This document shows positions 10,870-20,128 of a stretch of DNA of 64,000 nucleotides, in pieces (the stretch's first letter is position 1; every line of letters starts with the position of its first letter). A program made the translations under genes and the position numbers. The DNA is from Heloderma charlesbogerti (Eukaryota > Chordata > Lepidosauria > Squamata > Helodermatidae): contig JANEZZ010001866.1 of NCBI GenBank assembly GCA_026122225.1, positions 806,001 to 870,000 of the forward strand, given 5' to 3'. Under the pieces are notes generated by a model. That model did not search any database. It was not told the origin of the DNA and saw only the letters and a list, made by a program, of their open reading frames with translations.

Positions 10870-11555
10870 GATGGAGTCTTTTCCTGCATATCCGCAACTT
10901 CCTGAAAACAGGATCTCAGACCTGGGAATGCAACTCAACTAAGTAAGAAAATAATAAATAATACAACTTGGGACATCACTCATGTTCCCCAGACTACGGA
11001 GCAAGACTGAGTGCACTCACTGCAACGTATGTGAGGCACAAACCTCAAAGTTGTGGCCAGGAACAACTGTATACAAAACCGGAGTAACGTGTACAAGAAG
11101 CTGCTCATTCAACCAAAGTGCCACAATCTCTCAACAGGGAAGATGCTATTTGTTCTAAATGAGCCCTTCCCCAACCCATATTAAATCTGTTGGATGTGCA
11201 TATTTTGAGATCTGGAGAAGCAGAGGATTCTAGTCCTGGAATGAGTCATGGGACAACGAAGGCACCTGTTCTAACCCTTTGGCACAATGGCCTTAGTTCC
11301 AAAGTAGAGGCAAGCACACGCCCATGTAACTGAAGTAAGTGCATATTCTTTCCCCATTTAGCTCTGCCGCTGCTTCCTTCATGTCAGCGTTTTATACCGT
11401 AAGCGTCTTGGAGCAGAGACCTATCTTCTTGTACTCCGTAAGGCACCACTGCACACTGAATGCAATTTTTAAGTAAAATCACACTCATACAAGCAAACTG
11501 GAGAGGGCCACAAAACAGGCAGCAATCACAAAACCTATTCAGTTATTAAAATAAG
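10870..11555. other. Mostly unassigned, with a possible repeat tail
   Basis: The segment 11,398-11,480 ('gcgtcttggagcagagacct' and what follows) resembles the 3' tail of an old amniote SINE/LINE with an AT-rich end. The rest is unrecognised. Confidence 0.35.
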
Positions 11556-11559
11556 TTAA

Positions 11560-11705
11560 ATTATTTATTTATTACATTTGTATACCACTTTATTTATTAC
11601 ATTTGTATACCACTCCATAGCCAAAGCTCTCTGGGTGGTTTACAAAGATTAAAAACATTAAAAATACAATATGCAAAATTTAAAAACATAAAACACACAG
11701 AGACA
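11560..11705 (-). mobile_element. L2-like LINE 3' UTR fragment
   Basis: On the minus strand this ends in the L2 tail (a GC stem around 'accacccagagagctttgg', then an AT-rich end). The AT-rich terminal unit 'tttatttattacatttgtat' is tandemly duplicated at 11,568-11,614, which is unusual. Confidence 0.65.
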
Positions 11706-12690
11706 GTTTTATGTAGTAGTGTTTTCTTTTCAGTGTGTAAAAAATAAGCATGTTTCCAAGCCAACAGAAAAACAAATCAGATTATTAGTTTGCTCAGAGG
11801 CTTGGGAAGGGCAGCTGGCCAGGCAAACAAACCACTGCGCCTCATTGGCCCTGTGTCTGCAGCCTAACACAGCAAGTTAGACCCAGCCACCGAACACTGT
11901 TCTGGTTTCAACCAGGATCCGTCCGCCTGAGCAAGGGGAACTTATAAATTCAGACCCACAGCCTCTCTCAACTCTCCTTCCCAGGGAGAGAGGCAGGGTA
12001 TAAGATTCTGAGCCTGCCATGGGCAGACAGGGAACCCAAAAGGCTTAGAATGCCTCCGAACTAAGAGCCTTAAAAGCCCCAATAATTTATGATAGCCACT
12101 AAACTGGAAGCTCCTTTGCAGGTACTTTGCTCTTCCCCACCCGTGGACCCAAATTAAGAGGAGCCACGAGTCCTGATGTAAAGCCACGAGTCATTAAAAT
12201 GCCATTTCACCACTTCTATTTAGAGTAGCCAGCCAATCTTGCCTTCTTGAGGTTTTCTTTTCCTGCAGCAGCAGCCCTGGGTAACTGTTCCGTGGCTTAG
12301 AGGCTTAAATTTTTAATGTCCCTCCCTCTTCAGGCTTGAAATACCTTGCAGCGTGAAACTGAGAGGAACTTGGAATGGAGATTGATCGACCTGTTAAAAC
12401 CAGCAAGGGATCTTTATGCAAGTGGGGAGGGGGGAACACACCAAATTCCTGGAGCCTTTTAAAAGACGTAAAGATCAAGGAAGGAAAGTGTTTTCATTGG
12501 GTTCCAAACTCTTCTCCCCACCCCCACCAGCAACTCCAAAAATAAGGTTGTATCAGCGCGCAGTCATTATCTACAGATTGCGCCAAAGGAGAAGGAAATT
12601 ACTTTGCCAGAGGCTGATGCCCCACTCAGTCCTCCAGGGTTCTCCAAAGAGCCAAGCCCCCTTCCCCGCAAAGACCAATCATCGGGCCAC
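11706..12690. other. Unassigned stretch
   Basis: No gene or repeat was recognised. The open frame at about 12,416-12,748 has low complexity and no domain. Confidence 0.35.
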
Positions 12691-12699
12691 CTTCTGGCT

Positions 12700-12891
12700 T
12701 TCGCATTTCCCCCCACCCCATTTTAAAAGGCTGAAATGCCTCTTCTAAAGCCTCGCTAGGGGCAGTAAGAGCTTTAAGCTACAACACGGGGTATTTTGAG
12801 CCCTGGCTTTTTCCTTCAGCCTGGGCCACCACTGAAATGCACCATCCCCCCCAGCTTATCTGAAACGGAGTAAGAGATCCGACACCCCTGC
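12700..12891. mobile_element. hAT-like element, right part
   Basis: The segment 'aaaaggctgaaatgcctctt' near 12,726 and the terminus 'gacacccctg' at 12,882-12,891 match the interior and right end of the complete element at 44,699-45,021. The left terminus is not recognisable. Confidence 0.55.
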
Positions 12892-12965
12892 TCTATATCA
12901 GGGACTACTGCATCCCTGCCCAGTGAGCTGACCGTCTTAGAAACTGCCATTTAGTCTTTACAACT

Positions 12966-13145
12966 TAGAATCATAGAATAGTAGGGCTGGAAGGGGCCTA
13001 CAAGGCCATGGAGTCCAACCCCCTGCTCAATGCAGGAATCCAAGTCAGAGCAGCCCTGACAGATGGCTGCCCAGCCTCGTCTTGAAGGCCTCCAGTGTGG
13101 GAGAGCCCACCACCTCCCTAGGGAATGGGTTCCATTGTGTTTGCT
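12966..13145 (-). mobile_element. CR1 LINE 3' end, short
   Basis: On the minus strand: the end of the CR1 RT ('ctcccacactggaggccttc', corresponding to PTLEAF) and its full 3' UTR, ending in the 'attctatgattct' tail at 12,966. Heavily 5'-truncated. Confidence 0.88.
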
Positions 13146-13940
13146 GTACATCTCCAGAGTTCTTAATGGTGTTTTAGCCTCACAACATCCCTCCAAAGTA
13201 GTTTAGTCACCCACTTTCAACCCCGAGTGTGATGGTTGTGACAGGCCCACATCCAAGCTCAACACCCCAAACAACATTCTACTTTGTATCTTTCACTCTA
13301 GCAATTTAGGCTGATGTAAAATTATGCATGCTGAAAAGATTCACAGAATTCTTCATCCCAGACAGTGTGGAAAAGGACAACTTGTTTTCAGTCATTGGTA
13401 AGCCAGCTAACGCTCATCTATGCCTGAAATTTTGCTCCCTTCCCATCCTACCAGATGAAGAACTGTGTGAAGTCTGAAAGCTTACATACTTTCACTCCAA
13501 CCTAAGTTTCAAATACAACTCAACGTTTTTAACTATTTTATACACTTCACTCACTTGGGACTTGTAGTGCTTGTATTTGTAAACTAAGGCCTATAATTAG
13601 CCCATGGAAAGGAAACTCCAGAAACCTTAAAGGGTGTTTTCAACAGGTGACAAGCTACACCTGCTGAAATTCCCTGTTCTACACACTCCTATTAAAGGTG
13701 CAGAGCCTCTTCCTCTTTGGCACTTGGCCACCCTGTCGTAAAGGCCAAAGGGATCACTCATGGACCGCATGAGAACGGCCCACGCTGTTCTGTGATAGTC
13801 TCCCGATGCTGCTAGAAGCAGGCAATTTGCCTCACCCCCCCCCACACAGTGCGGGGGGGTGCAGTGCAAAAGCACTGCCCCCCATGTCACAAATGCGTTT
13901 AACGGCCCTTGGGGACTTTTTAAAAATGTTATTCTCCTCC
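13146..13940. other. Mostly unassigned
   Basis: The segment 13,440-13,510 ('agatgaagaactgtgtgaag' and what follows) resembles a tail segment of an old amniote repeat. A C-run and G-run pair (13,832-13,859) can pair into a short hairpin. No gene was recognised. Confidence 0.35.
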
Positions 13941-13979
13941 TGCCTGGACCTGCCTGGTGGGCAATATGTGGCAGTCCAG

Positions 13980-14092
13980 GTTTTTTTTTGTCTACTACTA
14001 CTCCCATCACCCCTCACTAATGGTTATGCTTGCTAGGGCTGATGGGAGTTGTAGGCCCAACCATTTGGAAGACCACAGATTGCCCACACATG
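13980..14092. mobile_element. hAT-like MITE, partly degraded
   Basis: The arms 'tactactcccatcacccctc' and 'gctgatgggagttgtaggcc' are inverted. The right end is adjacent to the duplication that flanks the next element, so the two insertions sit back to back. Confidence 0.6.
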
Positions 14093-14100
14093 GCCTAGAC

Positions 14101-14236
14101 CAGGGGGAGGCAAAAAGTAAGTCTCCAGATGTTCTGGACTTCAACTCCCAGCATTCCTGACCATTAGGTATACTGGCAGGAGCTTCTGGGAGTTGAAGTG
14201 CAAAACACTTGGAGAACTACCTTCTGCCCATCCATG
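14101..14236. mobile_element. Complete hAT-like MITE with perfect 8-bp target duplication
   Basis: A 136-bp palindromic element beginning 'cagggggaggcaaaaag' and ending 'ctgcccatccatg'. The repeats gcctagac at 14,093-14,100 and 14,237-14,244 are identical. Length and arm motifs match the copy at 10,722-10,856. Confidence 0.88.
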
Positions 14237-14489
14237 GCCTAGACTCTCCCTCCCAGAACGCCCAACACCCCCAAACCCCACTTTTGCCAAAGCCCTCAAA
14301 CCTCATTCCCCAAAGTGAAACCACAGTATGTGGAGCTCTGTTGCTCCCTGCTGACCCACCACCACCACTTTCCAAACACACTGCCAACACACAGACCAGC
14401 CTCTTCCGCTTAGGACGAAGCCATACGCAGCAGGATGGCAAAACAGAAATCAATCCGTAACAGCCCCTCATTGGAAACACTCCGACAGC

Positions 14490-14795
14490 CGCGTCTTCTT
14501 CACTCAACACCGAGTTGGACTATGGAACTTGCTGCCACAAGAGGTAGCGATGGCCACCCACTTGGGCAGCTTTAAAAGGGGATTTAACATATTCATGAAG
14601 GAGGATAAGGCTATCAGTGAATGTTAGTCATGACGGCTATAGATTCCCTCCAGTATCAGAAGCAGTATGCTGGGGAACATGGGCGGGAGGGTGCTGTAGC
14701 CCTCATGTCTTGCTTGTGGGCTTCCCATGGGGGCAACAGGTCGGCTGCGGTGAGCAGAATGCTGGAATAGAGAGGCCCGCCCCAACAGGTCATGT
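14490..14795 (+). mobile_element. CR1-group LINE 3' end (type B)
   Basis: The plus frame reads LWNLLPQEVAMATHLGSFKRG, equivalent to the VVMATNLDGFKRGLD C-terminus of the copy at 34.3 kb. A non-coding part follows, containing 'cttgcttgtgggcttcccat'. The ORF is broken by stops beyond this segment. Confidence 0.65.
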
Positions 14796-14799
14796 CTGA

Positions 14800-15840
14800 T
14801 GCTCTCACTACCCCAGGCACCAACAAAAGCCAAGTATTTTGACACAGGCCAATGCACCAGACAGACAGCACAGAGGTGTCATTGAGGGAAGCTCAAAAAG
14901 AGGGCTGTAACACATTCAGGGATATTTGAAATTTTAAAAAGCCCTGGTGCTCAAGACCATCGGCATCTCCCATCACCTGCAATTCAAGACACCCAACATA
15001 GCTCAGCGGGAGGAGGCCAGCCTGCCACCCACCCCACCTTCGAATTCCCAGACAGGAGAAGCCCTTCCCATTTACATTCAGGGCCTCCGCATGCCCCACA
15101 AAGAGGATCACAAACCTCTCCCAGTGGCCCCTTTCAAACCCCGGGCCTAAGTTTCCACCCTTAATTCCCCAGATGCCTCCAACCTCGGGATTATGATGCT
15201 CCTCGGCTGAACAGATTCTTCCGAACAGACGCTAAAGCCAGCTCTTATGCTGCTGCGCCAGCGCGCTCACCCCCCAGCTTAAGCGGGGGCGGGGGGGACG
15301 CAGCCCAGTTGCAAGTTAACTCTTATGCAGCCTTCCACGGAGATCTCTCCGTTGAAACAAAAACAAAGCAACACACTTCTCTGTGCGCTCGTTTCATGGG
15401 GGGAGCAAATACAGAGGCGGCACACAGGAACAGGAGGTTGGCTTGGAAGGACAGGGATGGGTGGGTGGCCTCGGGGACTCCACCTCTCTGCATCTGTGCC
15501 TCTCACGCCAAAAGCCACCCATGCCACCCCAGCACAGCCCACCAGCTCCTGCCTTTCACAGCCTGGGAAACGCATCTGGTGCTTCTTTTTTCAGCGCCCA
15601 TGCAAGGAAGTGAGCCCTTGATCTCAACAGCACCTGCCTCTGCCCAGCAGAAACACAAACTGCACACAGACCCTTTCCCCAACTTCTCCTGAACTGTAGG
15701 TGAAGTCTGAAAGAGCCACCTCCTCTTGTTGCTCCCCAGCATGGGGTAGACTGGCTCTGAAAACGGAGGTTTCACTCTTCGTGATCATGGCTGACGGCTG
15801 CCGAAGGAGCCGGACACCACGAAGTTATCAAATGCTTTTA
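14800..15840. other. Unassigned stretch leading to the CpG island
   Basis: GC rises gradually toward 16 kb. No coding domain was recognised. A G-run at 15,284-15,297 lies in 'aagcgggggcggggg'. Confidence 0.35.
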
Positions 15841-15842
15841 CG

Positions 15843-15965
15843 CAGCCTTCCCCAACCCGGGCCCTTCCGACGTTTTGGACTGCAGCTCCCAGCACTCCTG
15901 ACCACTGGCCACGCTAGCGGAGAACGATGGGTGTTGCAGTCCAACACATCTGGGGGGCACACAGG
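15843..15965. mobile_element. hAT-like MITE
   Basis: The arms 'gccttccccaacccgggccc' with 'actgcagctcccagcact', and 'gatgggtgttgcagtccaac', form the family palindrome. The copy has kept or gained several CpGs, perhaps because it sits at the shore of the unmethylated island. Confidence 0.65.
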
Positions 15966-16734
15966 AGGCTCCGAGACAGGTGGAAGGAGGTGCGAGGGCT
16001 CAGCTGAGCCTAGGCCGAAGCATCCCATTTATAGGCGCACGCCAGCCCTGTTTAGACACAAGGCTGCACAGCCACCGGGCACAAGCCACCCCCAAGTCCA
16101 CCCCTGCCCCCTACTGTATCAGCTGCCCCAGTTTCACCTCTCCCTCGAACGCGCACGGCCCCTCCTTCCGCCAGACCTCCCGCGCCCCCTCGGGCCCAGG
16201 AACAAGGAGGGCTCCCCCGCAAGACAGCCAAGTCAAGCCGCGGGACCGGCCCCGCACAGAGGCAGGGCCCCCCACCCGGAGAGCCGACCCCTCGGCGGAC
16301 TAGCCCAGCTCAGCGCGTGAGGGCAGCAAGTCCCGCTCATTGGGAATAACGGGCCACCAGCAGAGGCAAATCCCCGGATGGTTCGGCTGCCCCAGATCTG
16401 GGGGGCGGCACATCACGGTGGCCAAGCCACAGGCACTGCTCCGGGATGCGCCGCTTGCTGCAAGAGGCAGGGAGCGGGGCGAAGGGAAGGCGAGCCGGAG
16501 GCGGGACACCTCGGCCGAGGCGGTCCGCCGAGGCCCCCCAGCACGCGGCCGGGCCGGGGTCCCTGCACACCCACCCCGCAGCTGAGAGCTCTGCCGTGGC
16601 TGGAAACGAGCCCCGCTCCAGCCGGCGATGATGAGCGGAAAGGGGTCCAAGAAGCGGCCCTGCAGCGGGAGGAAGAAACGCGCCCCAGAAGCACGGGGGT
16701 GGGCAGAGCCCCCCTCCCCCCGCGCCCCATTTAC

Positions 16735-17070
16735 CATCCAGGCGCTCCTCTAATCCGCTCCGAATCCTCTTCAGGGCGCCACAGCCAGGAACAGCCTCGC
16801 CCGCCTCGTCCTCGGAGCCATGAAGGAAACGCGCAGGCGAGGCGCCGAGCGGAGGTCCCGGGCGGCGGCCGCGAGCGGAAAGGCCGAAATCCGGGCTGGC
16901 GCGGGGCAGGGCGCGGCACGCGACGACGCGCCCCCGCGGGGCAGGCTGCCTGCGGCCCCGGCGGGGCTCGGCGGCCGGGCGCGCGCCCCCGGAGCGGCCG
17001 CCGCGCACCCTCGGCCGTCTGGCACGCAGCTCCCGGGCGCCGGGCCGGCATGGGCGGCCGCCGCCGCGTC
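16735..17070 (-). other. Possible minus-strand first exon (donor at its 3' end)
   Basis: On the minus strand the CpG island leads to an A+T-relaxed segment, 'ggattagaggagcgcctgg', then ATG|GTAAAT with the predicted junction after position 16,735. One minus frame through it reads ALKRIRSGLEERLDG, which is compositionally more protein-like than the rest of the island, but this frame has no upstream ATG. A short alternative frame starts at a minus ATG near 16,820 and stops after about 16 codons. It could be a non-coding first exon or chance. I do not recognise the gene. Confidence 0.25.
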
Positions 17071-17763
17071 ACGGGCAGCCCAGCCGCCGCGGGAGCAGCC
17101 CAGCCGCGCCGCCCGGCCGGCGCTCTGCAGCGGGGGTCGCCGGGGCCGCGAGCAGCGCGCCAGGCTCAGCGCCCGCCGGGCCGCGCGCGCCCGGCCAGCC
17201 CCGCGCGCATGGAGGCCGGGCCGGGCCGGGCCGCCGCCGGCAGGCAGGCACGGCGGCGCCCCCGGCCCCCGAGGGCGAGGCGGGCGGCGGCCGCGCTCAA
17301 GCGGGCGGCCGGGCGCGCCGCCGCCCGGGGACCGCGGGCCGGGCGCGGCGGGCGGCGGCCTCGGCGCCGGGGCTCAGCCTCCCACGGGGGCCGGCATCGC
17401 CGCGCAAGCCGCCTCAGCTCCGCGCCGCTCGCGGCGGCCCCGGCTCGGGGCGACGCAGCAGGCGGCCGGCGGGAGGCTCAGCGCCGCGCCGCCATGCCCG
17501 GGCGAGGCGGGCGCAGCTGCGGCCGGGCGCTCTCGCGAAGGGCCGGGGCGGCCCCCGTCCGCGGCGGCGGCTGCGGCGCGCGGGCCTCGCCGGCTCCAGC
17601 TCGCCCCGCCGGCGCCGCTGCTGCTGCTCCGCTGCTGCCTCCCTCGGCGGCGGCTCCGGCGACACTGAGCGCGGCGAGCGCGGCGCGGCGGCCAGGCGGC
17701 GCGCGCCCCTCCCGCCGCAAGGCGCACGCGGCTGGGCCACGCCCCCCATTATCCCGGGCCGCG

Positions 17764-17777
17764 GTTGCCCGGGCGAC
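17764..17777. promoter_or_regulatory. RFX X-box-like palindrome
   Basis: The sequence GTTGCCCGGGCGAC has inverted half sites close to the RFX X-box pattern (GTTGCC with a complementary half). It lies in the CpG island core. Matching is imperfect in the second half. Confidence 0.3.
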
Positions 17778-17801
17778 GCCGCCAAGCGTCGCTCGCCCGC
17801 T

Positions 17802-17843
17802 GCCCCGCCCCCGCCCCCGCCCGGCGGCGCGGGCGGGCGGGGC
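17802..17843. promoter_or_regulatory. Cluster of GC boxes (SP1/KLF-like)
   Basis: Tandem CCCCGCCC motifs at 17,803-17,820 and a GGGCGGGCGGGGC run at 17,831-17,843 match the SP/KLF consensus. Such clusters are common in CpG-island promoters and do not indicate direction. Confidence 0.5.
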
Positions 17844-18189
17844 TCGGGCGCCACGCGGCGCCTCCGCGGCAGCGTTCGAGGACGCCCGGCCCGGCCCGGC
17901 CCGGCCCGGCGCGGCGCGGGCCCGGAGCGCTCTCGCGTTCCTCGCCCGGGGCTGCAGCGCGGGCCGCGCCGAGGCCCGCGCTTCAGGGGCGGCGCTGCGC
18001 GCGCCGGGGCGGAGAAGGGCCGCCGGCCGCGCGTGCGGGCTGAGGAGCGCGGGGAGCGGGAGGCGCCTTCCGCCGAGCGCGCGTGGCGCTGGCGCTGGCG
18101 CGCGCCTGCCGAGCGGGGGCCGCCCGTCCCGCGCAGGGCAGGCGCAGCGCGCGGGGACCGCTCCCTCCCCTCCCGGCAGCGTTGGCCAG

Positions 18190-18202
18190 ACAGCCAATTT
18201 CG
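18190..18202 (+). promoter_or_regulatory. CCAAT box
   Basis: CAGCCAATTT at 18,191-18,200 is a good NF-Y site on the plus strand, near the distal edge of the island. NF-Y sites often lie 60-100 bp upstream of a start site; NF-Y acts in either orientation. Confidence 0.4.
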
Positions 18203-18703
18203 GCTGTCTGCGCGGGAGGCCGCTGCGCGACGCGGAGGATGTGCCCTGCAGGCAGCTCCGCCCGAGCGCCCCCAGCCGCGCCCCTCAGGCGCTCCGCGGC
18301 GGTGCTGAGGCCCGCGGCGGTGGGCGGAGGCCGGTTCCGCAGGGCTCCGAGGTCGGTCCCGGAAAACACCGCCTCCCGTGGCCGTCTAGCCGCTGTCTAG
18401 CGGCCGTAGCATCGCTCCCTCCATCTCTTTGTTAAATTGGTTTTTGATTGTGCTTGTTTATGGTTTTGGCTGAAATCCTAAACATATTTACGAGGAAGAA
18501 TTATTTGTTATTTAAAATATTTCTGGGCCGCCTTTCTCACAAGGCGCCCTCCCAAGAAGGCGTACAACAATAAAACGCACAGTAAAAACCAACGTGGTAT
18601 TAAAAACAGTAACACATCCAATAAAAACAGAACACAATAAAAACATCAAACGTACCGGGGAAGGCCAGAGCGAAGTAATACCTTTTCTAGGTCTTCTTAA
18701 AAG

Positions 18704-19212
18704 TAGGGGTGTACAAACCCCACTCACCCAAGTCCACTGGGGGGTCCACGGGGGGCGGGGAGGCGATCCGTTCCTCCCCATGGAATCCTCCCTGGCCGGC
18801 TCCACTCCACAGCAAGGCCACAGAGCGACCGGCCGGGTCCGTATGCTGGCAGACTTCCGTCCACTGCCAGTCTGTGGACACAAATGGCGTCCGGCGTAGC
18901 GGATGCCATTTGCGTCCCTGCTCTTTGCCGTGATAGGCTATGTAAATCTTTACGTAGCCTATCACGGCAAAGAGCAGGGACGCAAATGGCGTCCGCTACG
19001 CCAGACACCATTTGCATCCGCAGACCGGCAGCAGACGGCAGTGGAGTGAGCGGATGGACCTGGACCCGGCCAGCAGCAGGTAGGATCCAGCCGGCACAAA
19101 CTTTGCAGGGTGGCAGAGGTGAGTGGTCCGTTCCGCCACAGACTCAGGGGGCGGCGGATTCTTTAGAATCTGGCCTCATTGGAGTCCATGGCAGAATTCT
19201 CCACCATCCCTA
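18704..19212. mobile_element. 509-bp palindromic hAT-like element inside L2
   Basis: Termini TAGGGGTG and CATCCCTA form an imperfect inverted repeat. Identical 8-bp duplications cttaaaag flank it (18,696-18,703 and 19,213-19,220). The inner arms, about 18,880-18,944 and 18,953-19,019, are almost exact reverse complements, giving a long hairpin; the outer arms pair less well. No transposase frame is present. The 8-bp duplication points to hAT. Its GC and CpG content is high for a transposon, possibly because of the adjacent island. Confidence 0.88.
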
Positions 19213-20128
19213 CTTAAAAGCCTGCAATGATCGAGCCTGGCAGACCCCCAATGGCAACTTACTCCAGAGGTGCGGGGCCACTGCAGAAAAGGACCTCTCT
19301 CATGCAGTAGCCCACCTAACTGCTCTCAAAAGTGGGCAGATGAGAAGGAGCTCTCTTGCTGATCTTCAGGTTTGGGCAGGCTGATATGGGTGAAGGCAGT
19401 CCGTCAAGTAATTTGGTCACAAAACGTTTAAGGCTTTAAAGGTCCAAATAAGCACTTTAAATTCAACTCAAAAACACACCAGTAACCAGTGCAGCTGGCG
19501 CAATATAGGGGATATATGTTTGAATCGCCTTGCCCCCACCAACACGCAGGTGGCCACATTCTGCACCAGCTGAAGTTTCTGAACTGTCTTCAAAAGCAGT
19601 CCCACATACAATGCATTATAGTAGTCCAGCCTGGATGTCACTAGTGCGCGGATAACTGAAGCAAGGTCCGTCCCCTCCAGATAGGGCCTAAGCTGGTAAA
19701 AAGCGCTCCTGGACACCACAGCCACCTGGGCTTCCCCGGTTAGCACAGAGTCCAGGAGGACCCCCAGACTGCACACTGGGCCTTTTGGGGGAGTGCAGCC
19801 CCATCTAAGACCAGTTGTAAACCTCCATCCAGAGTAGTTGGTTTCCCACCCCACAATACCTCTGTCTTGCCTGGATTACATTTCAGCTTGTTTTCCCTCA
19901 TCCACCCCAAAAACGCCTCCAGACACTGGTTCACAATTTTGACAGCCTCCCTGGGATGTGTACCTGGAAATGAGAGGTAGAGCTGCGTATCATTCACATA
20001 CTGATGAAACTTCAGCCCAAACCTCCTGATGACTCCCCCTGCCCTGCATTTTCATGCAGATGTCAAAAATTATGGAAGACAGGATGGAACCTCATGGCAC
20101 CCCACAGGCTAACAGCCATTGTTGTTGT

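Larger units (their letters stand above)
16150..18400. promoter_or_regulatory. Strong CpG island, probable promoter
   Basis: About 2.2 kb of extremely GC-rich sequence with dense, undepleted CpG dinucleotides, ending abruptly at about 18,400. In vertebrates this marks an unmethylated promoter island. Long open frames on both strands across it (for example 16,378-18,435 plus) are composition artefacts: they are Arg/Ala/Pro/Gly-rich and show no domain. The most GC-rich core is about 16,850-18,150. The direction of transcription is not certain; a plausible splice donor favours the minus strand. It is the only promoter-like island in the window. Confidence 0.8.

Noticed and set aside
17488..17530. 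ATG in a strong Kozak-like context (GCGCCGCCATG) in the CpG island
   Set aside because: GCCGCC is expected by chance in such sequence. The frame has no recognisable protein, and the minus strand offers equally good alternatives.
16378..18435. 685-codon plus-strand open frame across the CpG island
   Set aside because: Extreme GC removes stop codons in all frames. The translation is Arg/Ala/Pro/Gly-rich without domains, and equally long frames exist on the minus strand.
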